Origin: Vibrio sinensis
GTDB lineage: Bacteria; Pseudomonadota; Gammaproteobacteria; Enterobacterales; Vibrionaceae
NCBI RefSeq assembly: GCF_003605645.1
Contig: NZ_QVMU01000031.1
Location: forward strand, 1-52,174
Length of the DNA: 52,174 nucleotides
Direction of reading: 5' to 3'
Both the position numbers and the translations under genes were made by a program. Below are positions 1 to 8,433 of the stretch, piece after piece. The stretch's first letter is position 1, and every line of letters begins with the position of its first letter. The notes beneath the pieces are model-generated. The model was not told the origin of the DNA and ran no database searches. It worked only from the letters and a program-made list of their open reading frames with translations.

Positions 1-148
1 AAAGATCGGGAGTAGCCACAACACGGCATTGCTATTTTTGGGTTGAGCTTGTTTTTGCTCTAAGGCGCCATTGAGATATATTAGCCCCACCAATTTAAAA
101 ATAACGCCTATATTTTCGCCAATGCATCCGTATCGTCCCTCGATTGAT
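1..148. repeat. Terminal direct repeat (circular overlap), left copy
   Basis: Bases 1-148 are identical to 52027-52174. An exact repeat placed precisely at both ends of a contig is the usual signature of a circular molecule written with overlap, so the true length is 52,026 bp. The toxin terminator ends at 52026 and the Fis-like gene begins just inside the repeat. A genuine terminal redundancy of a linear element is the less likely alternative. Confidence 0.93.
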
Positions 149-355
149 CCCCAATATTCGTGCTGCCTGGCATTGATTACCTCGCGTGTGTTGCAACACA
201 GATTCAATCACAGCGTAACCTAATAAGTCCAACACCCCTGATAAATCAGGGTCACCACTATGATTGCGAGGGGTGTATTGACTTCGGCTCTCATTATCCC
301 CAAGGATAAGACGCATCTGTCTAGCTAACTCTTGTTGGTCAATAATTGTCGACAT
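95..355 (-). CDS. Fis-like DNA-binding protein
   Basis: About 86 residues. The C-terminal half holds a Fis-type helix-turn-helix: a dimer-helix stretch (AVIESVLQHTRGNQ) followed by AARILGINRGTIRMHWRKY, closely matching the pattern of Fis and NtrC-tail domains. Fis bends DNA and acts in recombination, replication and transcription; a plasmid copy could tune host or plasmid promoters. An upstream start at 436 would overlap the neighbouring gene by 75 bases and add a Ser-rich stretch unlike Fis, so the ATG at 355 is preferred. It lies 5 bases after the stop of the gene at 361-945, suggesting co-transcription. Confidence 0.8.
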   Translation of the reverse strand: MSTIIDQQELARQMRLILGDNESRSQYTPRNHSGDPDLSGVLDLLGYAVIESVLQHTRGNQCQAARILGINRGTIRMHWRKYRRYF

Positions 356-360
356 CGCCG

Positions 361-945
361 TTATGTTACCGGATGAATAACAATATGAGCTTGATGAGTC
401 ATGGCGTTCCACTCGTTCATTTCCGCCATAAACCAACCATGCCGATTAATCACATCAATCAACTCTGGTGCTCTTTCCAACTGGATCAGCATTGATAACG
501 GGGCTTGTTGATGACCACTCTCATCAAAACAATGGTCGATATGATCCTCAAGGATGTATAACATACCAGGCTCCGTAACACTGCCCTCCTCAAAAAGTCG
601 CGACTCTAGCCTCTCTTGATCATACAGATACACTAAAAGAGAATAGAACTTCTCAGCACCAGCTAATTTCGTTTTCTTCGCTTGTTCGTTCAACTCGTAC
701 AATTTTTTCTCCAAACACCCATCCTTTCGTCTTGCAACCACCAACATCAACTTAATGTCCTTTTTGATATTGGCTAAACGGGCATCTTTCAATTTTATCT
801 TTAAGAACTTAATTAAAATCTCATTGCGACTCGATGTCGGGCAATAACGTTGAGACATCGCAACCTGACTCAATAAATGAAGCAGCGCATGACTCACGGT
901 TGCGTGAAGATTTTTGTAATATTCAAAATCACGTTTAATTTGCAT
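361..945 (-). CDS. Hypothetical protein, 194 aa
   Basis: I do not recognise the family. The protein is largely helical and basic in its first 90 residues (many Lys/Arg), with a run of Leu-rich helices and an acidic, His-containing segment around residues 125-145. There is no signal peptide or membrane helix. It sits downstream of the relaxase operon on the same strand and immediately upstream of the Fis-like gene, so it may form the tail of the mobilisation operon or a two-gene unit with the Fis-like gene. The ATG at 945 follows a short gap after the relaxase stop at 1026. Confidence 0.65.
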   Translation of the reverse strand: MQIKRDFEYYKNLHATVSHALLHLLSQVAMSQRYCPTSSRNEILIKFLKIKLKDARLANIKKDIKLMLVVARRKDGCLEKKLYELNEQAKKTKLAGAEKFYSLLVYLYDQERLESRLFEEGSVTEPGMLYILEDHIDHCFDESGHQQAPLSMLIQLERAPELIDVINRHGWFMAEMNEWNAMTHQAHIVIHPVT

Positions 946-1025
946 AGATCATCACTGTGCATTATTTAACTAACTATATATGGTCAAAGCCCACAGTATC
1001 CAAGTCGCATCTTATTGCATTACAC

Positions 1026-4000
1026 TCATTTTAACGTATTCGTTGAAGCTTCTTGCTCTGTGAGGTCAATTACCTCACCTTGCTGACTATAAATCTTATT
1101 AACCGGCAATTGACCTTGAGCTTGCTTTTGGTCTAAAGCATCATTAAGAATGTCCTTAACTTCATACTGACTCAGGAATTTATCACTTTCGCGGATAGCC
1201 ATCAGAACTTCCATTGGTATTTCTTTTGCGGCTTGGCCGTTAAAGCGTGGCTGCAACTTACCCTCTTCTTTCGAATAGTGATATTCGACGGTGATAGCAT
1301 CGTTCACTAACTCAACCTTATCACGACCACGTTGAACAAGAGTAATATCCCACTCAACACGGTGGGTTTCTAATGGCTCGATACCAATCTTTTTCCCGTC
1401 CTCATCTTTGACATCGGCCATAACGGTAACGTCACGCTCTCCAACTCGCTGAACATCCACACTATCACCAATTTCGACGCCACTTTCTTTAATCGCATCT
1501 TGAAGGCCAACACCCCACTTTGTTTCGCCATTACTTAACTCAACATAATAACTTGGCTTTGCGCCCTCTTCATGAAGATAAGGGGCTTTACCATGCGCAA
1601 CTAAAATGACAGCTTCATTTTCGACAGCTTTCTCGTCTAAATCCTTTGACTCAACATACTCATGATCGTCGGCAACAGGCTGACTTTGATTTTGCTCTTT
1701 CTGAATGACTGGTGCTAAAGCATCGCCATAGTCCTTGTTGCTTTCCGCACCTTGCTCAAGCTGCGCAATAATATATTTATACCCTGCACTATCAGTATGC
1801 TTCTCTGCCAGCCCTTGATGACGCACTGCCATTTCAGCAAGACCATGACTATCAAGCTGTTCCATCTTTTTCTGATCACGGGCCAATACATCAACGACCT
1901 GTAAAGCCTCTTTGATTTGCTGTGATACCTTACTAACCTCATCCATTGAATGCTCAACGCTGTTAGATTGAGACTTAGCATTAATATCCGTTACATTGTC
2001 ACTATTTACATGTAAATGATCAGCTTTAAACTCATCACGGCACTTAACAAATAACGCCTGCATCTCTTTTGAAGCAAAGACGATATTTAAGTTTTTAGCC
2101 ACGGCCACATCGATCACTTGTTGCTGAAATGCTTTCGTTCCTGTGATATTGACTGTCCCAAACTTTTCAGCAGCCAACGTCATAGCGGCTGCAATATGTG
2201 CAACATCAGGCTTTCTGCTACTCATGACAATTTGGTTGCCGGTATCTCTAAAGATTGCATCACCGGTATTCACGTCTTTGAAAGTGATCTGCTTGCCTTT
2301 TAAGTCCTTGGTAGGAACAAGATCCGCTAACTTTAACGTTAGCTGCTCAGCGAGTGCTTGCTGGCGTTTAAAGTTGTCTTTAATACTTCGCAACTCAAGC
2401 TCAGCGTTAGAGATACTATTTTGCTCTCTGCCTGGCAAAGTGCTGTATTTTTTCAAATCTGATAATGCCATTCTCTTTTCCTCAAATTGCTCTTGTCTAA
2501 CCAAGAACCTAAACACCCTAATAGATTCATCAAGGCGCGATAATTTTTGTTTATTGCTGTAACCCTGCGTGACATAACGGCTTGCTGACGAGATCGCGTT
2601 CAATACTTGTCGGTCTTCTCGCTCCAAACACTGATCTCGATACATCGATGAAAGTAGCGTTTTTGTTTGATCCCAATTCAAGTGCATGTGACCAGTACAA
2701 AAATCACTGACGTTATAGGCTCGACTCTCCGTTTTTATCCTTGCGCTACCATCCTTTGCTCTAAAAACCTCGTAATTCTGTGGAACTAAACCGTGACTCT
2801 TTTTAAAGTGTTCTATTAGACGCTCTGGTTCAAGCCGCTGACGGATCACACGAAATTGATCGCGCTCTTGCTGGCTAGTTCTATGCGATAAATGAGTTTT
2901 TAAAAGCTGCTCAGCAACAGATTTCGGTTTATCGACAACAGCCGCTTTAACCGGTGAAACAGTTAATAATCTCGATGGCAAACCAGTAGTGCTTCCTTTC
3001 CCTAATCGACTGGTATTAATTCCGGCTCGAACTCCTCCATTGGTGCTTCTGGCATCTCTGCTTCTTCCACCCCTATCAGCAGTCCGTCGCAATTGGTGAT
3101 CTCGACTTGTTCTTCGGGCGTCCAAATCAGTGTTTGCATCACTCGGCAAAATACTTTGGGAAACCTCTGACCGTTCTCTGTTTGCTCTAACCAAACCGCG
3201 TTGGGGCAAACTTGGCAAGCCGTTTGAGATTTTGGCAAACTGTTTAAATCCAACTCGTTCAAAACCAGACTCTCTATTTGTCGTCCGTCGTCTCGATTGA
3301 AAATAGGTGGTATCGAATTGTTTTCGTCGTTCATTTAATAACTCCTGCCTTTCTTGTGGTTCCAGTGAATAATAATATTTTCTAAATTTCGGTGACGCGG
3401 GATGAACATGTTTCATTTCATAACTTCGCGTATTACGCCATTCATTAACCAAATTATCGATTTGTGTATCCGTAGGCTTTATTCTTAACAACTCTCGCCG
3501 TTCAATATAATCCAACTTAAAACACGCATCTTTTAACCGAATGTTTTTTGATTGACCTGGTAATTTTATTTTTAAATACTCACTATCAGACCCAGCTCGT
3601 CCAGATGAAACTTCACCAAGTTTTGATAATTCATTTTTAAACTGAGAAAGAGTTCGAATATCTTTCTTATTAATCATCTCAAACACCATTTGTCTAAATT
3701 CAGCATTTGCTCCTTTGAATGTATCACCTTTGTAACGACTAATAAATTCAGAACTATTAGAGAACAGCCTATACTTTCGTTGATTATCGTAAGGTGATTC
3801 TAATTGGCCTTGTCTATTTATCCGCTCTTGAATGGCATCATGATAATCTATATTATCCTTATAAACACCAAACGGCGCTAGTGATTTATTTGTGACCAAG
3901 TTAACTTTTGGAATAACAATATGCACATGAGGGAAACGCTCTATTAAATCTCCTGTTTTTTTGTCCTGATAGGATTTTATTTTCGGGTAATGAATCTCAG

Positions 4001-4301
4001 CATAGATGTTATATTCATCTTTATGGTAAGCGGACATTATGTTAGACTTATATTCGTTATAAGCTTTTAATATTCTATCATGTTCAATATCGCGCTCACC
4101 AAAACTCAGCGTAATATGTAAGTAGGCTTCTGTATCTTTTTCATCATTGATTTTATTAATGATACTTTCGGTTGCCTGTAAATTACCATCAATACACACG
4201 CGATGATCAAGTTCGTCACGACTTAATTCACGACCAGACTTAACGCCATCGACTAAATACTCAACAATACCTGATTGACCACCTGATACTCTCGCTAACA
4301 T
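1026..4301 (-). CDS. Conjugative relaxase with LPD7-like and KfrB-like domains
   Basis: This 1091-residue protein should nick oriT and pilot the transferred strand. The N-terminal 300 residues look like a HUH relaxase: a candidate metal triad is His104 with the pair His125/His127 in FPHVHIVIPKVN, and Tyr15 (GIVEYLVDG) is a candidate nucleophile. Around residues 640-760 a segment resembles the LPD7 polyvalent domain (GKQITFKDVNTGDAIF onward, ending before a Ser/Glu-rich linker). Residues near 930-990 match a KfrB-like fold (HGKAPYLHEEG, PSYYVELSNGETKWG). The C terminus may recruit the secretion channel. It overlaps the MobC-type gene by 7 bases, indicating translational coupling. The exact MOB class (MOBP-like) is inferred from layout and motifs. 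Confidence 0.85.
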   Translation of the reverse strand: MLARVSGGQSGIVEYLVDGVKSGRELSRDELDHRVCIDGNLQATESIINKINDEKDTEAYLHITLSFGERDIEHDRILKAYNEYKSNIMSAYHKDEYNIYAEIHYPKIKSYQDKKTGDLIERFPHVHIVIPKVNLVTNKSLAPFGVYKDNIDYHDAIQERINRQGQLESPYDNQRKYRLFSNSSEFISRYKGDTFKGANAEFRQMVFEMINKKDIRTLSQFKNELSKLGEVSSGRAGSDSEYLKIKLPGQSKNIRLKDACFKLDYIERRELLRIKPTDTQIDNLVNEWRNTRSYEMKHVHPASPKFRKYYYSLEPQERQELLNERRKQFDTTYFQSRRRTTNRESGFERVGFKQFAKISNGLPSLPQRGLVRANRERSEVSQSILPSDANTDLDARRTSRDHQLRRTADRGGRSRDARSTNGGVRAGINTSRLGKGSTTGLPSRLLTVSPVKAAVVDKPKSVAEQLLKTHLSHRTSQQERDQFRVIRQRLEPERLIEHFKKSHGLVPQNYEVFRAKDGSARIKTESRAYNVSDFCTGHMHLNWDQTKTLLSSMYRDQCLEREDRQVLNAISSASRYVTQGYSNKQKLSRLDESIRVFRFLVRQEQFEEKRMALSDLKKYSTLPGREQNSISNAELELRSIKDNFKRQQALAEQLTLKLADLVPTKDLKGKQITFKDVNTGDAIFRDTGNQIVMSSRKPDVAHIAAAMTLAAEKFGTVNITGTKAFQQQVIDVAVAKNLNIVFASKEMQALFVKCRDEFKADHLHVNSDNVTDINAKSQSNSVEHSMDEVSKVSQQIKEALQVVDVLARDQKKMEQLDSHGLAEMAVRHQGLAEKHTDSAGYKYIIAQLEQGAESNKDYGDALAPVIQKEQNQSQPVADDHEYVESKDLDEKAVENEAVILVAHGKAPYLHEEGAKPSYYVELSNGETKWGVGLQDAIKESGVEIGDSVDVQRVGERDVTVMADVKDEDGKKIGIEPLETHRVEWDITLVQRGRDKVELVNDAITVEYHYSKEEGKLQPRFNGQAAKEIPMEVLMAIRESDKFLSQYEVKDILNDALDQKQAQGQLPVNKIYSQQGEVIDLTEQEASTNTLK

Positions 4302-4642
4302 TTATTCAGCGCCCCTTGGAGTAAACGTTCAATGCTAATAAGATTATTCAAGGTTTCTATATATACTTTTTCACTGATCACATTACCACGATATGCACTA
4401 TTAAGTTTATGCGCTATCTGGTTTAAATTGTTACCTGACTTATTGAATATAAAGAGCAACTTATCATATTCAACAGGGCGCCGTTCGTTAACGTTAAACG
4501 TATATTCTTGGTTCAAGAATATACGGCGGAAAAACTCAGTTTTTGTCAATTCCGTGGTTTCCATAATCTTCTTATATGGCTCGTATTCCGACTCGGTCAG
4601 CCTAAAAGATATCGGTACATTCTTGTTCTCTTTATTCGCCAT
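4295..4642 (-). CDS. MobC/TraJ-type relaxosome accessory protein
   Basis: About 115 residues. The N-terminal part (NVPISFRLTESEYEPYKKI) has ribbon-helix-helix character and the C-terminal half carries the MobC signature LLFIFNKSGNNLNQIAHKLN. Such proteins bind oriT and load the relaxase. The ATG at 4642 is preferred over an in-frame TTG at 4648. It lies directly beside the candidate oriT, and its end overlaps the relaxase start, so both are made from one leftward message. This is the same order as traJ-traI of IncP plasmids. Confidence 0.85.
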   Translation of the reverse strand: MANKENKNVPISFRLTESEYEPYKKIMETTELTKTEFFRRIFLNQEYTFNVNERRPVEYDKLLFIFNKSGNNLNQIAHKLNSAYRGNVISEKVYIETLNNLISIERLLQGALNKC

Positions 4643-4923
4643 TATCAATCGTCCATTTTGGTTCGTAGAACCTTGCGCCTTTAGGGGTTCAAAGGGGGGT
4701 TCCCCTTTGGCACGCGATTATACCAAATTACGAAGTAATTTTGTATACATCGACAGCGTGCCTATGTTTTTAACTTAGCTTAAAGGCTCAACTCAAAACT
4801 CAATAGAATTACAATACTTTTCCAAGAGGAATCCAACTTAAGTTCAATTAATGTACAAATTGAATTCAATTGATATACAATCATAAACCATGAATAATTC
4901 AACTAAATATCAATAGTAATCTT
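4643..4923. other. Candidate oriT and divergent promoter region
   Basis: This 281-base gap separates the leftward mobC-relaxase operon from the rightward TraK-like operon, which is where oriT lies in IncP and R388-like plasmids. It holds an 8-bp hairpin (CAAAGGGG at 4690-4697, CCCCTTTG at 4702-4709), a 7-bp hairpin (AAATTAC/GTAATTT, 4725-4741), a TGTATACA palindrome at 4742-4749, and an AT-rich dyad around GAATTC at 4852-4879 that may be an operator for the TraK/StbA-like protein. The nic position cannot be fixed by eye. Confidence 0.7.
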
Positions 4924-5451
4924 ATGGACACCAAATATCACGATATCATTAGAAAAAGATTAGCTAGTTTCATAGAAGACCTAGAAGCTCCTATATCATT
5001 CTCGAAAGCTGTTAGAAACAACCATGAAGAGATAAGAATGGTGATGAACGACGGATACAAAGTTGCTTTCATCATGGAATGTGTATCTATGAAACAAAGC
5101 ATTCGAGTATTTAGAGAGGCTCTCTATCAGACGAACAAAAGAATAAAACTTCAATCAACATCGTCTACGAAAGATACACCAACAGCACAGAAATCAGATA
5201 AACAAAGCCACAAAATGCAAAACTCTGTAGCATTAAGTAAACCAACTAATAATGAAATCCCCCCTCAAAAAGAAGATGTTATAGACAAATGGAAGAATGC
5301 TAATGTTTCAGACAAAAACCTTATTAGAATGTTGGAAAAAAACAGCATTTCGGTAGAAACCGTCCTATCTTGGAATTGCGCTAACGAGTTTCAGCTATCG
5401 CGAAAAATCACTGAACATATTATTTCCATAAAAAACAAAAAGACAATATAA
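4924..5451 (+). CDS. TraK/StbA-like oriT-binding protein
   Basis: 175 residues. The first 75 residues resemble TraK of IncP plasmids: a short helical domain with GYKVAFIMECV followed by RVFREALYQTNKRIK, which is the pattern of its DNA-binding region. A long polar linker rich in Ser, Lys and Gln follows, then a second helical segment. TraK/StbA proteins bind repeats beside oriT and help transfer or stable inheritance. It starts a three-gene rightward operon with an ATPase and a coiled-coil membrane protein, the same order as traK-traL-traM and stbABC. The assignment rests on position and pattern, not on a clear signature. Confidence 0.6.
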   Translation: MDTKYHDIIRKRLASFIEDLEAPISFSKAVRNNHEEIRMVMNDGYKVAFIMECVSMKQSIRVFREALYQTNKRIKLQSTSSTKDTPTAQKSDKQSHKMQNSVALSKPTNNEIPPQKEDVIDKWKNANVSDKNLIRMLEKNSISVETVLSWNCANEFQLSRKITEHIISIKNKKTI

Positions 5452-5481
5452 TAGAGCAATTAACGCACAATAGGAAAAATC

Positions 5482-6189
5482 ATGAAACTGGCTATCGTTA
5501 ACAACTCCGGTAATGTAGGCAAATCTACAATTTGCCAGGTATTACTACAACCTAGACTAACCAACTCAAAAATAATAAAAGTTGAAACTATAAACTCAGA
5601 TGGAACCGATGATCTTAAATTTGCAGCAGGTGAGTTTCATTCAATAATACAAGAAACCGATTTATACGAACATGCGATATTAGATATAGGATCATCTAAT
5701 ATTGAAACTTTCATGAACCAGATGAAAGAGTTTAAAGACTCTCATGATGATATTGACTATTTTATTATCCCTATCACTCCGAAACACAAACAACAGATAG
5801 ATTCGGTTTCCACTGTTACAACTTTAAACACATTAGGCGTTGAAGCAGAAAAAATTCGTTTTATCTTCAATCAAGCTGACAGAACCATTCCGACTGACAG
5901 GCAGTATTCGGTGTTTATCAAAAATATTAAAGAAGTACTAGATCTAATCATAAACCATTCAAATACACCAACCATATATGAAACATCAGCATTTTCATTA
6001 CTATCACAGCAAGACAGAACATTTAATGAAGTAACTAATGACAATAGAGACTTCAAAGCAATGCTTAGAGAAAGCACTGATAGAGAAGAACGTTTAGCAA
6101 TATCAGAACTACGCACAACAAAACAACTAATAAATGGTGTCAATGATATTCTTGATGCTGCATTTTTAAATCTAAACTTAGGATCTTAA
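5482..6189 (+). CDS. TraL/StbB-like P-loop ATPase
   Basis: 235 residues with a deviant Walker motif near the N terminus (NNSGNVGKSTICQVLL) and an aspartate-bearing strand (HAILDIGSSN), features of the ParA/MinD-like TraL and StbB proteins. The lysine is preceded by Val-Gly rather than the usual Gly-Lys pair of classical ParA. In R388 the StbB relative positions plasmid DNA for conjugation. It is the second gene of the operon beside oriT, 30 bases after the TraK-like gene and one base before the next. Confidence 0.75.
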   Translation: MKLAIVNNSGNVGKSTICQVLLQPRLTNSKIIKVETINSDGTDDLKFAAGEFHSIIQETDLYEHAILDIGSSNIETFMNQMKEFKDSHDDIDYFIIPITPKHKQQIDSVSTVTTLNTLGVEAEKIRFIFNQADRTIPTDRQYSVFIKNIKEVLDLIINHSNTPTIYETSAFSLLSQQDRTFNEVTNDNRDFKAMLRESTDREERLAISELRTTKQLINGVNDILDAAFLNLNLGS

Positions 6190-6190
6190 C

Positions 6191-6757
6191 ATGAATCCCT
6201 TAAATCTAAATAGAGTTGATGAGGTTGTCGATGCGCGACTACGTATTTTACTTGCTGACTACTTCGAATTTGAATCAATCATTCAAAAACTTCCTACAAA
6301 TGTAAAAGAATCTCTAGCTAATGTTCTATTAGAAATAGAAAGTTTAAATAAATCTCTTGACTCTATTCCAAATGAGTTTGATGAAAGATTTTCAAAAAAA
6401 ATGAATCAAATTGTTGCAGTAACAGAAGAAATAGACAAACACAGCACTACGCTGGCGGATACATTACGCGATGTAATCGCTGATATGAATAGCAAAAATC
6501 AAGCATTCCAAATTGAAGCTAATAACCAAAATCAAGCTATTCTTGAGCAAAAAGCCTCTCAGTTTGAAGCCGCAGCAAAAGAACACGCAATCAAGTTAGA
6601 ACAAAAAACCATCTGGCAATTGGAAAGTACCATCAACAGGATGGTCTTCTTCGACAAAAATTCCATTTACATAGCTCTCATCACAGCCCTTATTATACTG
6701 CCAATAGCGAGTAGCATGATGACCATTGCTATGTTGAAACACTTCAATTTGATTTAA
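6191..6757 (+). CDS. TraM/StbC-like coiled-coil membrane protein
   Basis: 188 residues. Residues 40-150 are heptad-rich and predicted to form a long coiled coil (VAVTEEIDKHSTTLADTL and onward). A single hydrophobic segment lies near residues 157-182 (IYIALITALIILPIASSMM). This organisation, and the position as third gene after an StbB-like ATPase, matches TraM of IncP. It could anchor the ATPase or relaxosome to the inner membrane. The start ATG is one base after the previous stop, implying coupling. Confidence 0.65.
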   Translation: MNPLNLNRVDEVVDARLRILLADYFEFESIIQKLPTNVKESLANVLLEIESLNKSLDSIPNEFDERFSKKMNQIVAVTEEIDKHSTTLADTLRDVIADMNSKNQAFQIEANNQNQAILEQKASQFEAAAKEHAIKLEQKTIWQLESTINRMVFFDKNSIYIALITALIILPIASSMMTIAMLKHFNLI

Positions 6758-7208
6758 CCAATTTTGAATGTTTTTGTGCTTACCCATAGCAACCTTAGAG
6801 CAATCTCAACCTTTTGACTCTCGTTACTCATGGATAAGTACAAAAACTAAACTCTCACACCATCAAAAATCATTAACCAAACTACCCGCTATCTTAAAAG
6901 CGATTCTGTAGGGTGCGCATCCGATTTTGTAAACGTTAGAATATCTCCACACGCAAACATACTCTCGTTCCCGCTAGTCGTTCATCAACACATCCTCACT
7001 CGTTAATTCTTTCTCTGGTGTGCAGTAGCTTTTAGATTGTTGAGCCTGATAATACCTTTCCCAAGTAGGGGTCTTTGATGTGATAAATACAGCGCATATA
7101 ACGAACGTATGCGCGATAAGTTTATTCTCGCTTCGCTCCTCCCTACGGGGTGAAAAGCATAAAGCCACAAAATAGAATCTCGCTAGATTTATGGCTTGAC
7201 TACTTTAT
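6758..7208. other. Intergenic region between convergent genes
   Basis: No convincing gene was found. A 64-codon leftward frame (6974-7168) has no ribosome site or recognisable content. The region holds a perfect 7-bp inverted repeat GCGCATA/TATGCGC (7092-7114, 9-base loop) and short repeats of GCTTCGCTCC type. It separates the rightward TraKLM-like operon from the leftward leading-region genes. Confidence 0.5.
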
Positions 7209-7634
7209 TTAATAAAACTTGGCCCATGCTTTCTGACCATCTGCATCTGGAATTCTATTCACTTCCACGACTCGGCCATCTAAAACCAACAACAACCGCC
7301 AAGCTGGATAAGGGATTTCATTCTCTCCTGACTTCCAACGATTTAATGTTCGTGTCGGGTTAGATTTACTCTTTAACCCCAACTGCTTTGACACGACCCC
7401 TAACGAATGAATCTCAGCCAAGTGATCAATCACTTCTGTGATCTCTTCTGCTGTTGGCTCTCGATATAAGGGGTCATCAATCGAACGATAGCTATCAGGG
7501 CGATCAATGTGGTGATTCATAAAATGAACTAACGCACAATGCCTCGACACCAAATCCAATTCATAATCAAAATCCTCTCTGATTTTCTCTTGCTTTTCTT
7601 TTGGTAAATCAAAAAGCGTAGGGTTAATCCTCAT
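7209..7634 (-). CDS. Putative phage-type regulator (DUF3653-like)
   Basis: 141 residues. The C-terminal segment has a helix-turn-helix-like region (GVVSKQLGLKSKSNPTRTLNRWKSG, split here as GVVSKQLGLKSKS and NPTRTLNRWKSG) followed by EIPYPAWRLLLVLDGRVV. A tryptophan after IPYPA and an LLLVLDG strand recall small phage DNA-binding regulators of the DUF3653 type. The N-terminal half is helical and acidic. It lies downstream of a 70-residue gene in a leftward pair. The function is unproven; it could regulate leading-region genes. Confidence 0.55.
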   Translation of the reverse strand: MRINPTLFDLPKEKQEKIREDFDYELDLVSRHCALVHFMNHHIDRPDSYRSIDDPLYREPTAEEITEVIDHLAEIHSLGVVSKQLGLKSKSNPTRTLNRWKSGENEIPYPAWRLLLVLDGRVVEVNRIPDADGQKAWAKFY

Positions 7635-7693
7635 TATTCATCACCTTATCAAAGTTAATCTAAAACGGGGCATCCTTGCCCCTCTTTGATTAG

Positions 7694-7906
7694 TTATCCT
7701 ATGCTGTTAAGCCAATCCGCCGTAAATTTCCCTGCCGCTGGCCTTGTCATTAATATCATCCTAATCAGCAATTCAGGATCGCAACTAGGGTCAATAACGA
7801 CGCAACCAATTAATTCAGGGTGATACTTTCTAGATACTGAACCATTTTCAGTTAACCAGAATGCCGCATCAGGGCAATTGCTTTCAACAAAAAGAAAACC
7901 TTTCAT
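7694..7906 (-). CDS. Hypothetical protein, 70 aa
   Basis: I do not recognise this small protein. It has three Cys residues and two Trp, and alternates short strands and turns (KGFLFVESNCPDAAFWLTE). There is no signal peptide or membrane helix. The start ATG follows GGAGAAGTTCG (a plausible ribosome site) on the leftward strand. It is followed 59 bases later by the DUF3653-like gene and preceded by structured element A, so it is probably the first gene of a leftward leading-region unit. Confidence 0.55.
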   Translation of the reverse strand: MKGFLFVESNCPDAAFWLTENGSVSRKYHPELIGCVVIDPSCDPELLIRMILMTRPAAGKFTADWLNSIG

Positions 7907-8033
7907 CGAACTTCTCCATAAATGATCAAACCCACTGTCTGACCTTACGGATATTATATCTTAATTACGAATAAATTACACCAAATAGGCAACATAAACA
8001 CTTAAATGTGCTTTTTTGTCAGTTTTTAAATTT

Positions 8034-8266
8034 ATCGCTATGCGATAAATACCTGAACGCGCTCACGCAGTGAGTAAGAAGCAAGCCATCAACACAAACA
8101 AAATATAAACTTTATCTCCACAATATCAGCGTCAAAAAACACCCCTCATCCTGCCAAGATATGAATACGTTGAACAAAACACAAAGACTCGATACGAATT
8201 AGATCGTTCCACTTAATGACCAGCGTTTACGAAAGGTGATAGTCGTAAGACAAAGAAAAGATCAGC
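8034..8266 (-). promoter_or_regulatory. Structured repeat element, copy A
   Basis: This non-coding stretch starts with two hairpins: ATTTATCGC/GCGATAAAT (8030-8050, loop TAT) and CTCAC/GTGAG (8062-8074, loop GCA), 15 bases apart. Copy B at 14872-15106 has hairpins at the same spacing but with different paired bases, and shared words occur at matching distances (TCGTTCCACT, then GACAAA and TCAGC). It lies 128 bases upstream of the leftward gene at 7694-7906. It could be a promoter active on single-stranded transferred DNA, or a small RNA; both are inference. Confidence 0.55.
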
Positions 8267-8352
8267 ACACGACTCGAACTTATCCATATATCCATATGAG
8301 ACCGGAAACCAAAAAAATTCAGGTCGATTGTGGGGATGTGGGTAAGTTCGAT

Positions 8353-8398
8353 TGAGCCTTTAGGCTCATTTGGGGGCGAGGCGAAGAATGAGCCTCGC
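8353..8398. repeat. Two hairpins downstream of ardC
   Basis: Two perfect inverted repeats lie side by side: TGAGCC/GGCTCA with loop TTTA (8353-8368) and GCGAGGC/GCCTCGC with a 9-base loop (8376-8398). With the terminator next to them they make three consecutive hairpins after the ardC stop. They may protect the message end or form structure in single-stranded DNA. Confidence 0.6.
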
Positions 8399-8402
8399 TC
8401 GC

Positions 8403-8426
8403 AAAAAAACCAGCCCGTAGGCTGGT
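8403..8426 (-). terminator. Intrinsic terminator of ardC
   Basis: Read leftward, ACCAGCC-TACG-GGCTGGT is followed by a run of T (8403-8409 on the complement). It begins 8 bases after the ardC stop codon at 8434, the expected place for the end of that transcript. Confidence 0.85.
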
Positions 8427-8433
8427 TGCCAAG

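Noticed and set aside
1715..3334. Several leftward and rightward frames inside the relaxase gene
   Set aside because: They lie within the continuous relaxase frame, whose LPD7-like and KfrB-like domains show it is the coding one.
6974..7168. Leftward 64-codon frame
   Set aside because: No ribosome site, no recognisable pattern, and it crosses inverted repeats in a convergent intergenic gap.
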